64,000 nucleotides of DNA from Progne subis subis (Eukaryota; Chordata; Aves; Passeriformes; Hirundinidae), in contig JAKJHU010000467.1 in assembly GCA_022316685.1 (NCBI GenBank), positions 101,720-165,719 on the forward strand. The letters are read 5' to 3'. The translations under genes were made by a program, and so were the position numbers. Below are positions 46,030 to 56,222 of this stretch, piece after piece. Each line of letters begins with the position of its first letter. Position 1 is the first letter of the stretch. The notes below the pieces were generated by a model. It worked only from the letters and a program-made list of their open reading frames with translations, did no database searches and was not told where the DNA came from.

Positions 46030-46850
46030 CACAGAGCCCCAGCATTTCAGAGGCTGATGAACTGCAGTCGCTAGAGGCCAAGGCCAGGCAGACCTGTCAG
46101 TGCTGGCAGGTTTGTATGGGAGCAACTCTTGCATATTTTAAATTTTGAATGTTGAATCCCAGTTTCAGCCCTTTTTGCCTGATTAGAAGGTCAGTTGTTT
46201 TCCACAGAAAGGAAAGTAGGGAGCCCCAGTGTTTGGAAGGCATCTGAAAGTGGGCCCTCAGGAGGCCAATGCCAGGCAGACCTGTCTGTAATGGCAGCTT
46301 TCGTCTAAGGAAAATCTTTGGCTATAGGACTTTAGGAGGTGGAATCTCAATGTCTGTCATGGGCATCTGGAGAAGAAGGATTGTTCTTTTCCATAGGAAG
46401 AAAAGGGCTGAGCCCCAGTGTTTCACGGGAGTTTGGAGGCAACCATTGGAGGCCAAGGCCAGCCATAGTTGTCTGTGCTGGCAGCTTTTGTCTGGGAGAA
46501 ATCCTTGCATATAGGAATTTTGGAGAAGTGCCATGGGGTCCTGTGCCAGAGGAACAGTTCTTTTCCATAAGAAGGAAAGCAGAGAGCCTCGGTGTTTGAA
46601 GGCAGGTGAGAGCCAGCTCTCAGGAACACAAGGTCAGCCAGACATTGATAATAGTAGCTTTTGCGTGGGAGCAATCCCTAGATAGTGGGAAATTTGGAGG
46701 GGGAATCCCATTTGGCCATGGATGCTTGAATGAGAAGGGCAGTTCTTTTCCATTTGAAGGAAAGCCCAGAGCCCCAGTGTTTCAGGAGTACATGATAAGA
46801 GACTCTTGTCATGCTCACGTCAGTTGGAGAAGTCAGGCCAAGCCAAACAG
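46030..46850 (-). repeat. 185-bp tandem repeat, right arm
   Basis: Four to five units, the inverted partner of 29,090-29,910. Confidence 0.82.
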
Positions 46851-47960
46851 ACCTGTTACCTGTTCCCTTGGATCCACGGAGCACCACAGTGTAATAGTTG
46901 CCTCCTCTTTTCATGGGGCCCTGCAGTGCCACAATGGTAATGTCATGTTGGCTCCCTGGTTCCATGAGGCCCAGATGTGTCACACTGGCCCCTTGTTTCC
47001 ATGGGGCCTAAGTGTCACAATGGCCGCTTTGGTCAATGAGGCCTTTAGTGTCATAACAGTCTCCATGATTCCATGAGGCCTTGCAGTGTCACAACAGACC
47101 ATTGGTTTCATTGAGCCCCACAGTGTCACTATGGACCCCTTAGCTTCTCTATGAAGCTCTGAAGTGCCACAATGGCCCTTTGATTTCACAGGGCATCAAG
47201 GTGTACAAATGGCCTCAATTGGTGTGATGAGGCCCTACTGTGTCACACTGGACCTTTGGCTCCGTGATGCCCCATGGTGTCACAATGGTATTCTTGGTTC
47301 CACGGTGTCAGATTGGACCCTTCATCCCATGAAGACCCACAGTGTTCACTGGAGCCCCCTTGATTCCATGAGGCCCTGTCATGCTATAATGGCCCCTTGG
47401 TTCCAGTGGGTCCCAAAGTGTCAGAAGAGTCTCCATTGTTCCATGAGGTCCCACCTTGTCACTGTGGCCTCCTTGCTTCCACAGGGCCACACAGTGTAAT
47501 AATGGACTCTTGGTTCCATGAGGTTCCTCAGTCACAATGGGCTCCTTGGATCCTCAGTGTCACAATGGCCCCTTGGCTCCATGTGGCCACGGTGTGTCAC
47601 AATGGCTCATGGTTCCATGAGGCCACACAGTTTAACAATGCACCATTTGTTCCAGGAGGTTCTGTACTATAACATGATCACCTGGGTTCTCTGAGGTTCC
47701 GCAGTGTCACAATGGACCCATGGTTCCACGAGGCCTTGCTGTGACAGAAATGGCTCCTTGGTTCCAAGAGGTTTCTCCGTGTCACAGGGGTCTGCTTGGA
47801 GCCACAGTATCACAATGGACCATTGCTTCAATGTGGTTCCAATGTGCCAAAATGGATTTGGGTTCCATGGGGTTCCGCCGTTTCAAAATAGACTCTCTGT
47901 TCCATGAGTTTCCACAGCATCATAGTAGAATCCTTGGTTCGGTGCCATCACCATCTCTCA
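46850..47960 (-). repeat. 37-bp minisatellite, block 11
   Basis: Nearly 30 reverse units, partner of block 3, with the same unit order read backwards. Confidence 0.88.
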
Positions 47961-49200
47961 AAAATACCAGAACAAGACTCCTTAACACTAATTTGCTATA
48001 TAAGAGGGTATAATTTATTCAGGAGGTCAAGTGAGGGATAACTCCTAACCTTACATGGACATGTAAATCTACCAGTGTGTTGCTTACATACAATCACTAA
48101 AGGCGTACTTCAATGTAGCCATTTCCATAAAAACCATGCCTAATTCCCAGATGCACTCCTTGTTTTACCCATCACTGCACTCTTGAGCCAGATGTCTTCT
48201 TGTCTTTCAACCATCCTTGCTGAGAAAGCAGGCCCTGTATGCATTGTTCCTGTGCTAAAACTTCAAAATCATGGTAAAAGTCAAATTAACCCTCCTGGTA
48301 TCCAGCCCCAGGCTTTGTGTGGCCAGGCAGAGGCAGGCAGGAGGCAGAGCTGTCAGCAAAGGAAGGGGCCAGCGAGGTGGGGCAGCCGGGGGATGACGAC
48401 AGCCTGCAGGGACAGAGGCGCAGGGCATGGACACCGTAGGACAGCCTGGGCTGGAGAGGGCACAGGGATGGGCAGCAGCTGAAAGGCCCTGACACAGCCA
48501 ACTCCTGCAGCACTTGGGCCATGGCTGCTGGCCCTGGGCCTGAGCCATGAGCAGGAGACAAGTGACCCTGGCAGGCCTGGGGCCTCATTGCCTCCTTGTC
48601 CCTGCTCAGCAGCCTGGCAGGGGCCGCCCCATGGTGCTGCCCTTGGCATTGCACATCCCCACATCCCAGTGTCCTGGGAAGAGCCCTGAGCACTGAGGGA
48701 GGGACAGGATCTGCCTTGGCAGGGGCTGGGGCTCAGGCCTTTGGTCTTTGCATTCCTGAAACACATGCAGGTTTGCTCAGCATCAGAGACACCTTTGCCT
48801 TGTTTTTCATCACTGCCTGCCGTGTTCTGCTCTAACTGGAACGTGTGGACATTTTCTCAGTCGTGTCCCTCAATGGGGCCCATTAAAACATGAAGAAACT
48901 TCAATGTTTCATTCTCATTTTGAGTTCTTGAAAAGTTTTTTGAAGACACTCTCAGGGACTGAGACTGATGTAAACAACACCAAAGCCCTGAGAGGGTCAT
49001 TAAAGTCCTGATGCTGTGTCTGTGCTGCTGAGCTGGGCTGGACTCCTGGCACAGAGGTAGCTCCTGGCAATCAAGAGGAGCTTCAAAAGGACATTTCTCC
49101 TGAGGAGAAGCTCCTCTCCCAGCCCAGGAGGGCTGAGGGCCCTGCCTGCAGGTACCTGAGAGCAGTGAAGCAGAGGCTAAAATAAACTGGAAGGAAAATG
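47960..49200 (-). repeat. GC-rich multi-copy unit, copy 4
   Basis: Inverted partner of 26,690-27,970, with the core at 48,629 (CCATGG) and the same LTR-like AATAAA tail on the minus strand (about 48,010). Confidence 0.85.
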
Positions 49201-51233
49201 CTGACATTATTCACACAGAAATCTTCACACCTTTTGAAAATTCTGAACTTCTTCATGGAGAAATCATCACCACTCCTGACACAGTAAGTCTCTGGCTGCA
49301 GGGATCTCCTCAAGCTGACCCAGGACAGGACTGACATGACTGTAAGGATGGCTCTGCTGCCCTTTCTGCTTTGGGGGAGGATGTGCTCCAGAGCGGGGCT
49401 GCCCTGGGCACCGTCAGAGGGACAGGGCAGGACGGCTCCTGCTGCCAGGGACGGCTGCAGGGGCTGAAGCTGGGGCTGCAGCCAGGGGTGCCCAGGGCTG
49501 TCGTGCAGAGCAGCTCCTGCAGCCCTGAGGGCTCTTGGCCAGGCCAGGGCATCTGCCACCTGCCAGGGGCAGCTCTCAGCCTGCCTGGGAGCTCCCCATG
49601 GATGGTGGAGGGAGCTGTGGGTGCCAGGAGTGACTCCTGCCAGGGCACATCCTGCTGCTATGGAGAGGGTGCTGTGTGGGCCAGGGCTTCTAAGAGCTCC
49701 AGCTCATGCCCCGGTCGTTTCTGATGGGACTTTTCATGAGATCATTCAGGGCTTGAGTTTCTCGCTTGAGTCTCTGCGCTTGAGTGCCTGAATCTGTGCT
49801 CCCGGTCTCCCTGGCTCAGCTTGGTGGCAATGGAAACTCAGCTGTGCAGGGCAGAGCAGGGACTGAGGCTCTTAAACCACGACCCTGCATTTTCCTGGGA
49901 ACCTCAGCAAGTGCCTCCAGCTCCCCAGCCTCCAGATCCATGCAGCATCCCCTTTCCATGGTGCCCAGGCCTGGGGGAGCTGTTCTTTAATCCCTGCAGC
50001 CCCGAGCAGCTGCAGGGCAGAGCTGGCCCAGGGGCTGGGCTGGGCTCTGGCAGCACTGGCAGGGAAGGAGCCCGGGGCCACAGGAACAGCTCGGGCTGGG
50101 ACAGCTCCAGCAGCAGAGGCGTGGGCAGGGAGGGAGGGAGGCAGTGCTGAGGGAAGCCCTGCTGCAGGGGAGATGTGGCACCTGCTGGCCCTGCCCTGCA
50201 GGGCACACACTGCCCTGAGCAGCACAGCTCTTGTGTCCCCTCGCAGCCAGCACAGCCCTCAGCCCGGGGGCTCGGGGCCCTCAGTCCCCTCCTGGGCTGG
50301 CAGAGCAGCCCCAGAGATGAAGGGCATCTCTCCTGCCATGTGCCCATTCCCTGCTGACCAGGGCCTGAGGGCCACTGTCCTGCACTGCTGCTGCCTGCCA
50401 GGGGCTGTGCAGGGCTGGGCAGGGAAAGGCTTTTCCTCAGGGCCCAGCTCTCTCTCTCTCTTTGCCTTGCCCAGGTGCTCCTGGCATTGCTGACGGGCTC
50501 TCTGGGAATGGCAGTTCCAGCTGCAGGCTCAGGCCCAGCCCTTGGGCTCCTCCTGTGCAGGCTGAGCACAGCAATGGGGTGTCCCAGCTCCCTCTGCCCT
50601 GGGGAGCTCTGGGCAGGGCAGGCTGGGAATGAGCCGACTCTCCTGACTTTGGGAAAGGCAGGAGCCACTTTGTGTGCCAGGGATCCCTCTGCTCTCAGCA
50701 GTGTCTCCTGGCTTTTCAGGGTAACACGGGAGTGGAGCTCAGAAAGGTGCAAGTCCAGGGCAGCTGGGAACAGGAGAGAGGGACAGAGCAGCTCCCCTCA
50801 GTCTGCACTAAGCCTCAGACAATCCTCTTGCCTCACTGGACTCTGTTTTCTCCCAGGTGCAGCAGAATCTCGTTCTGCCTCCTGCAATCCCCATCCCTTC
50901 ACCCTGGCAGCTCCTATACGTTAAGGGCAGATTCTTTGTCCAAGTTCAAACACCAGGACTGGTCCCTGCCCTCACTGTTCCCCTGCACTGACTGGGGTCA
51001 GGGCTGACTCCCTGGTGTGCTGCAGGACCAGATCTGGCTCCTCACTGAATATTTGGCAGGAGCAATCAGGGCTCCAGCACCCCAGGTGTGAAGGAAGTTC
51101 TCCAAGACGTAGACAAGGTGGAGATGTTTAGTGGCAGCATCTGTGAGAAAGGGCTTCGACTTTTCTATCCAAACTCTCCTCAAATGTAACTGTCTTTCCT
51201 CTGCCTGCAGGTTGGAATGTCCAGACACTGCAA
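49201..51233 (+). other. 5' flank and intron region of the right-arm receptor
   Basis: Partner of 24,715-26,690. It ends with a clear splice acceptor (CTGCCTGCAG, 51,201-51,210) 23 bases before the receptor start codon, as expected for an OR with a non-coding 5' exon. The open frames inside are compositional. Confidence 0.5.
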
Positions 51234-52403
51234 ATGGCCAACAGCAGCTCCATCAGCCACTTCCTCCTGCTGCCATTGGCACACACGCGGCAGCTGCAGC
51301 TCCTGCACTTCTGCCTCTTCCTGGGCATCTCCCTGGCTGCCCTCCTGGCCAACGGCCTCATCATCAGCGCCGTAGCCTGCGGCCACCTCCTGCACACGCC
51401 CATGTTCTTCTTCCTGCTCAACCTGGCCCTCACTGACCTGGGCTCCATCTGCACCACTGTCCCCAAAGCCATGCACAATTCCCTCTGGGACACCAGCAAT
51501 ATCTCATACTCAGGTTGTGCTGCTCAGGTATTTTTCTTTGCCTTTTTCCTTACCACAGAATTTTCCCTCCTGACCATCATGTGCTATGACCGCTACGTGT
51601 CCATCTGCAAACCCCTGCACTACGGGACCCTCCTGGACAGCAGAGCTTGTGCCCACATGGCAGCAGCTGCCTGGGCCAGTGGCTTTCTCAATGCTCTGGT
51701 GCACACGACCAGTACATTTTCCCTGCCCCTGTGCCATGGCAACACCCTGGGCCAGTTCTTCTGTGAAGTCCCACACATCCTCAAGCTCTCGTGCTCACAC
51801 TCCAAACTCAGGGAGCTTGGGCTTCTTGTGATCACTTTCTGTTTAGGCTTTTGCTGTTTTGCGTTCGTTGTTTTCTCCTATGTGCAGATCTTCAGGGCCG
51901 TGCTGAGGATCCCCTCTGAGCAGGGACGGCACAAAGCCTTTTCCACCTGCCTCCCTCACCTGGCTGTGCTCTCCTTGTTTATCATTACTGACACATTTGT
52001 CTACCTGAAGCCCCCCTCCATCTCATCCCCAGCAATGGACCTCACGGTTTCAGTTCTGTACTCAGTGGTGCCTCCAGCCCTGAACCCCCTCATCTATAGC
52101 CTGAGGAACCAGCAGCTCAAGGAATCTCTCAGGAAAGCCATGACTGGATTCTTTTCAGGCTTTTTTTTTTCACCTAACAGCCCTCCCAGTGTTTTGCAGG
52201 TGGAGACAGAAAGGAGCTGGAAACGCACCCCTGGTTTGGCTCCTGCTGCACAGGCCTGGAACAGCATCAGTTCTTTCTCTCAGCATTCTGCCTCCATTGA
52301 GAGCCTGCAAGTGGGTAAGATCCTGGGAAGGGAGAAAGTCACGCCAGTGACCCAAATTAACCAAAGGGATATTCCAGACTGTATGACATTAGTTCTGGTA
52401 TAA
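51234..52403 (+). CDS. OR14-like: Olfactory receptor, OR14-type, with abnormal C-terminal extension
   Basis: A G-protein-coupled odorant receptor in one coding exon, 389 residues. Visible features: NSS glycosylation site at 3-5, GLIIS in the first membrane segment, LHTPMFFFLLNLALTDLG, MCYDRYVSIC with D119-R120-Y121, KLSCSHSKLRELG, SYVQIFRAVLRIPSEQGRHKAFSTC and PALNPLIYSL (NPLIY 284-288). Family members are about 310-315 residues, so the last 75 or so are unexpected. They begin right after a run of ten T (52,161-52,170). With eleven T the frame would stop at about residue 314, so a one-base slip, real or technical, best explains the tail. Receptors of this type act in the membrane of olfactory neurons; the odorant is unknown. 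It is the inverted partner of the broken receptor at 23,783-24,714. Confidence 0.85.
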   Translation: MANSSSISHFLLLPLAHTRQLQLLHFCLFLGISLAALLANGLIISAVACGHLLHTPMFFFLLNLALTDLGSICTTVPKAMHNSLWDTSNISYSGCAAQVFFFAFFLTTEFSLLTIMCYDRYVSICKPLHYGTLLDSRACAHMAAAAWASGFLNALVHTTSTFSLPLCHGNTLGQFFCEVPHILKLSCSHSKLRELGLLVITFCLGFCCFAFVVFSYVQIFRAVLRIPSEQGRHKAFSTCLPHLAVLSLFIITDTFVYLKPPSISSPAMDLTVSVLYSVVPPALNPLIYSLRNQQLKESLRKAMTGFFSGFFFSPNSPPSVLQVETERSWKRTPGLAPAAQAWNSISSFSQHSASIESLQVGKILGREKVTPVTQINQRDIPDCMTLVLV

Positions 52404-52708
52404 AAGCTAAGGAAGAAGGAGGAACAGGAGGCATTCCCTATCTACAGGGCATTCCTTCTTGATCAACCACTCCTCCTGAGGAAGCCCTGCTTCTTGGGAA
52501 GTGGCTGAATATCACTTGCTGATGGGAAGTAGAGAATAAAATTATGTGGTTTTTACCTCGTACCCAGTGCATGTAAAACGTCCTTTTTGCTATAGAAATC
52601 TTCCTTATCTCAACCTACAAGTTGTCTTCCATATTATTTTCTCTCCCCTGTCCAGCCAAGGAGAGGAGTACTAGAGTGACTTGGTAGGCAAGTGGAATCC
52701 AGCACAGG
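52404..52708. other. Intergenic between receptor and solo LTR
   Basis: No gene recognised. An AATAAA near 52,535 could be the receptor's polyadenylation signal. Confidence 0.35.
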
Positions 52709-53492
52709 TGTCTTGGTTTGAAAGACAGGTATCTGCTAGGGAGGGGCGAGGCCTCCCTAGGAATGGGGGAATTCCAATCCCCTGCCCTCAAGTTATTATA
52801 ATTTAGAAAATTAAACGAGTTTTTTCAGGCAGAGCTATGGGGAAAGGAATAACAGTTCTTTACTAGTAAATATAACAGGACAAACAAACAACAACAACTA
52901 CAACAATAATAATAATAAACAGAACCAAGAACCTCGAGGGGCTTTGTTTCACAAGCCTGGGGCAGTCTGATCTCTTGGTCCCCTCCCCAAGAGCACCAAG
53001 CTGGAATGGTGGGACACTCTGGGGCTGATGTCTGGAAACGGCGGATTGTCCCCAGCAGGCAAAGGGAGATGTCCTGGCAGGCAAAAAAGGGGGTGTCCCA
53101 GCAAAGTGAGCAGTGCTGAAGAAGCCACGATGGTTGAATGGGGCTGGTCCAGCTCCAGCAGGGCAGGCGAAGGGACTCCAAATTCCTGGGCACTCCAGCA
53201 GATGATGGATGGTGGTAGAATTCCCAGAACCGGACCCTCCATTAACAGCGGACTCCTCACGCAGTAAGCAGCCACCCGACCGTGCCTCTCTGATGCCGCG
53301 AGCAGGAAAAAGAAAACCCAGCTCCCCCCAGCCCTATCCTTTTTCCCTCCCCCAAACTTCCTGTGATTGTCTCCCTCCCGGCCACGTCTTTTTGTGTTAG
53401 TGAAGTACCTTCAAATTATCAGCACTTTGTTTCCTAGTAAGTTATGGGGAAAAATTCTTTAAGACAAAAAGGAACAAATCTAATCCCCAACA
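52709..53492 (-). mobile_element. Solo LTR
   Basis: The plus strand runs from TGTCTTGGTTTGAAAGACAG (52,709) to CTAATCCCCAACA (53,492), TG to CA, with no internal retroviral sequence. The GAAAGACAGG end resembles the U5 end of abundant songbird LTRs, so the element is probably inserted on the minus strand, starting TGTTGGGGATTAG. The flanks ACAGG (5') and GCAGG (3') may be a diverged target duplication. Orientation is an inference. Confidence 0.7.
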
Positions 53493-53802
53493 GCAGGTAA
53501 CCCACCAGAAGAAGCTAAAGAAGGCCTGCTTTCCACTGTCAGCAGCTCCCAATGAACATCATGAGAGGCCAAGTCTGCCCTTATGTAAATTTGCAATTAT
53601 TTATCTGATTCTAATTCTGATTCTGTTATATGAAAAGAAATGCTATTATTCACCCCCTTCAATTTAATTATCCCTCCTTCCTGAGTGACCAAGAGACACT
53701 ATGTAAGAAGGGAGACTCCCATTGCATTTATGTGAAATAAATGAACCTGCCATTGTATTTATGTGAAATAAATGAATCTGCTACCACTTGTTTAAAATTA
53801 AT
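53493..53802. other. AT-rich intergenic with a short tandem duplication
   Basis: Nothing coding. At about 53,724-53,780 a unit of about 30 bases containing TTTATGTGAAATAAATGAA is repeated twice. Confidence 0.5.
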
Positions 53803-54306
53803 GTACTATCCTCATCATGTCAGGAATGAACAGAAATGGGCACAGTGTTCTGGCTGCCCCAGCTTTGGGATGGGCCCTGGGCCTGGAGCAGGAACAGCTC
53901 CTGAGGGCCACAAGGCCGGGGCTGTTGTGCTGGCCTGGGCAGATGGCATGGCAGCAGGGGCTGCAGAGCTCTCAGGATGTCCTGGAGAGGAGAGCAGGGC
54001 ACACAGGGAGCCTCCTTTTCCCTTGGCCAGGCACCTTCCCCCATGGCTGGGGCTGAGCCCTCTCTGAGCTGCAGCTGCTGCTGTGCCCTTGCGAGGGGCT
54101 GAGGCCGTGGGGCCCCTGCCCAGAGCAGCCTGCCCTGAGCAGAGCTGTGGGGCCAGAGCCGGCTGGGCTGTGCTGGGGAGAGGCCCTTGGTGCTGCCGAG
54201 AGCTCAGGGCAGCTGGCAGAGCTTGGAGGGAGCTGGGCTGGGCTGAGAGAGCCTGGCACAGAAACCATCAGTGTCCATCTCAGCCTGTGTGAGCGTGCAG
54301 GGGCAG
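53803..54306 (-). repeat. Second GC-rich multi-copy unit, copy 3 (outside the palindrome)
   Basis: Nearly identical to 44,420-44,925 in the same orientation, beginning ACTATCCTCATCATGTCAGG and ending at GAGCGTGCAGGGGC. It is followed, as in the arms, by a minisatellite block, although an LTR fragment lies between. Confidence 0.87.
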
Positions 54307-54349
54307 GACTCAGCCCAGGCCTTGTGGGACAGGGCCAGCGCCTGTGGAA

Positions 54350-54540
54350 ATCATTGAAAATAGTGCTTGTTCTTCAAAGCCCATGGGCCCATGGAACTGC
54401 ACAATGCCCATTGTGTAAGTAGGTGAATTGGAAAATGACCAGCTCCAACTGTGCCAGCTTTTAAGAGTCCACCAGGCTGTCAGGTGTGACTGTGGCATCA
54501 CCAACCACCAGAGACCATCAAAGAGACCCCAAGGAAAGAA
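54350..54540 (+). mobile_element. LTR fragment, same family as 21,511-21,960
   Basis: Shares CACAATGCCCATTGTGTAAG, GGTGAATTGGAAA-type and ACCACCAGAGA wording with the 5' part of that LTR. It lacks the TATA/AATAAA half. Confidence 0.65.
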
Positions 54541-54544
54541 CACT

Positions 54545-54895
54545 TTGATTCCATGAGCACTTGCAATGTTGCACTGCTCTCCTTGGTTCCATGAGGCCCT
54601 GCATTGTCACAATGGCCCCTTGGTTTTGTGGAGCCCCAGAGTGTCTCAATGACCCATTGGTTCGCAGTATCCCAAAGGACACTTGGTTCCATGAGGCGCC
54701 TTCATGGTACAATGGATTCTATGGTTCCATGAGGCCCCTCAGTGTAACAATGGTCTCCTTGGTTCTGCAGTGTTCAAATGGTTGCTTGGTTCCTTGAGGC
54801 CCAAAGTGTCGCAAGGGTCTCCTTGATTCCACAGTGTGACAATGCACCCTTGGTTACAGGAGGCCCTGCAGTGTCACAATGAACGTTTGCAGGGC
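54545..54895 (-). repeat. 37-bp minisatellite, block 12
   Basis: About nine reverse units, the only block to the right of the palindrome. Confidence 0.84.
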
Positions 54896-55302
54896 TGGAA
54901 CACCTCTGCTCTGGAGCCAGGCTGAGAGAGCTGCAGCTGTTCAGCCTGGGCACAAGAAGGCTCCAGGGAGACATTAGAGCCCATTCCAGCACCTAAAGGG
55001 GCTTTGAGAGCTGCAGAGGGACTTTGGACAAAGGCCTGGAGCGATAGGATGAGAGGGAATGGCCATGAGGAGATGGAGGGCAGGTTTAGATGAGATATTG
55101 GGAAGAAATTCTTCCCAGTGAGGGTGGTGAGTCCTTGGCACAGGTTACCCAGAGAGGCTGCAGACTCCCCACCTCTAGAGGTGTTCAAGGCCAGGTTGCA
55201 TGGAGCAATCTGGTCCAGTGGAAGGTGTCCTTGCCCATGGCAGGAGATTGGAACTGGGTGATCTTTAGGATTCCAACCCAGGCCATTCCATGACCTAGAT
55301 TT
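54896..55302 (+). mobile_element. CR1 3' end
   Basis: The typical CR1 3' untranslated region on the plus strand: TTCCCAGTGAGGGTGGTGAG, GGCACAGGTTACCCAGAGAG, AGGTGTTCAAGGCCAGGTTG and TTCCAACCCAGGCCATTCCA, ending near CATGACCTAG. The upstream coding part is missing. Confidence 0.88.
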
Positions 55303-56110
55303 GCCCCTCCTGCCCTCAGTTAGCAGCAGGTTGACATGTTCCTTTTGCAGGGATTTACTGCAAACACAGTGACTGAATTAACTTTTCTCTGGATGTTGCC
55401 TTTAGCCTCCATCAGCTCCAGCTGAGCTTTGGCTTTCCTAAACACATGAACACCCCTCAGGTCACATTTCTGAATTCCTTCTCTTTAGCTTGTCCTCAAT
55501 TCCACCTCCTGGTGTTGTGGCTCATCCCTGTCATTTGTCCCTGAGGCAGCACAGCCCCCTGCCCAGCACAGGCCCCACATTCCCCTCATCAGACACAGCA
55601 CAGCACAGGGTGTGTTTTGGGTGGGCAAATGTTCCCCACCAGAGTGTCCACACCAGACCTCAGTGTTGAGTTCCAACACCCACATCCCATGGCAGGGTTC
55701 ACAGAGAGCCCTGCCCTGGGGTCTGCCAAGGGCTGGGTGAGGAGGGAGCCTGGGACAGGGTGGCTGAAATCATCAGGAGGAAGAAGATAACACTGAACAA
55801 ATAGACCAATAAACTAGGGTGAGTTCCTAGGTCTGAAAGAGGCTGCTAGAAGTGGCTGAAGTGATGGTCAAAGCCCTGGGGCACCTTCTCAGACTGACCA
55901 TGCCACCAAGGCCACAGACCAACCTCCTCAGCTGCACCTGCCTGTGTGAGATCCCTGCCAGGGGACTGGCACAGCCCCACAAACCTGCTGGAATGTGTCC
56001 TGGCCCTGCAGAGTCACACAGCTCAGCTGACATGGGTGGGGTTTATCTCCTGGGAATTTCCCAGTCTAACCCAGCTTCTGTCCAGCTCTGCCCACCTCCC
56101 CTGCCCTAAC
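55303..56110. other. Intergenic, no gene recognised
   Basis: A weak CR1-like stretch on the minus strand may lie at about 55,390-55,490 (CAGCTGAGCTTTGGCTTTCC). Otherwise unassigned. Confidence 0.35.
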
Positions 56111-56111
56111 C

Positions 56112-56160
56112 CCAGCCCAGCCAGCCCAGCCCAGCCCAGCCCAGCCCAGCCAGCCCAGCA
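56112..56160 (+). repeat. CCCAG pentanucleotide repeat
   Basis: About nine units of AGCCC/CCCAG with a few interruptions. Confidence 0.92.
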
Positions 56161-56222
56161 GCACATTCAGGGTGAGCCCCATGGCAAAGCTCTCTCTGGG
56201 GTGCTCCAGCATTGTGTGCACT

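Larger units (their letters stand above)
38900..52120 (-). repeat. Right arm of the large inverted repeat (palindrome)
   Basis: Reverse-complement partner of 23,830-35,808; landmark pairs are listed there. It is about 1.2 kb longer, mainly because of an ERVL-like LTR (41,944-43,170) and a longer minisatellite block 8. By eye the GC-rich units are nearly identical between arms, whereas the receptor genes at the outer ends differ at many codons. Confidence 0.92.
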
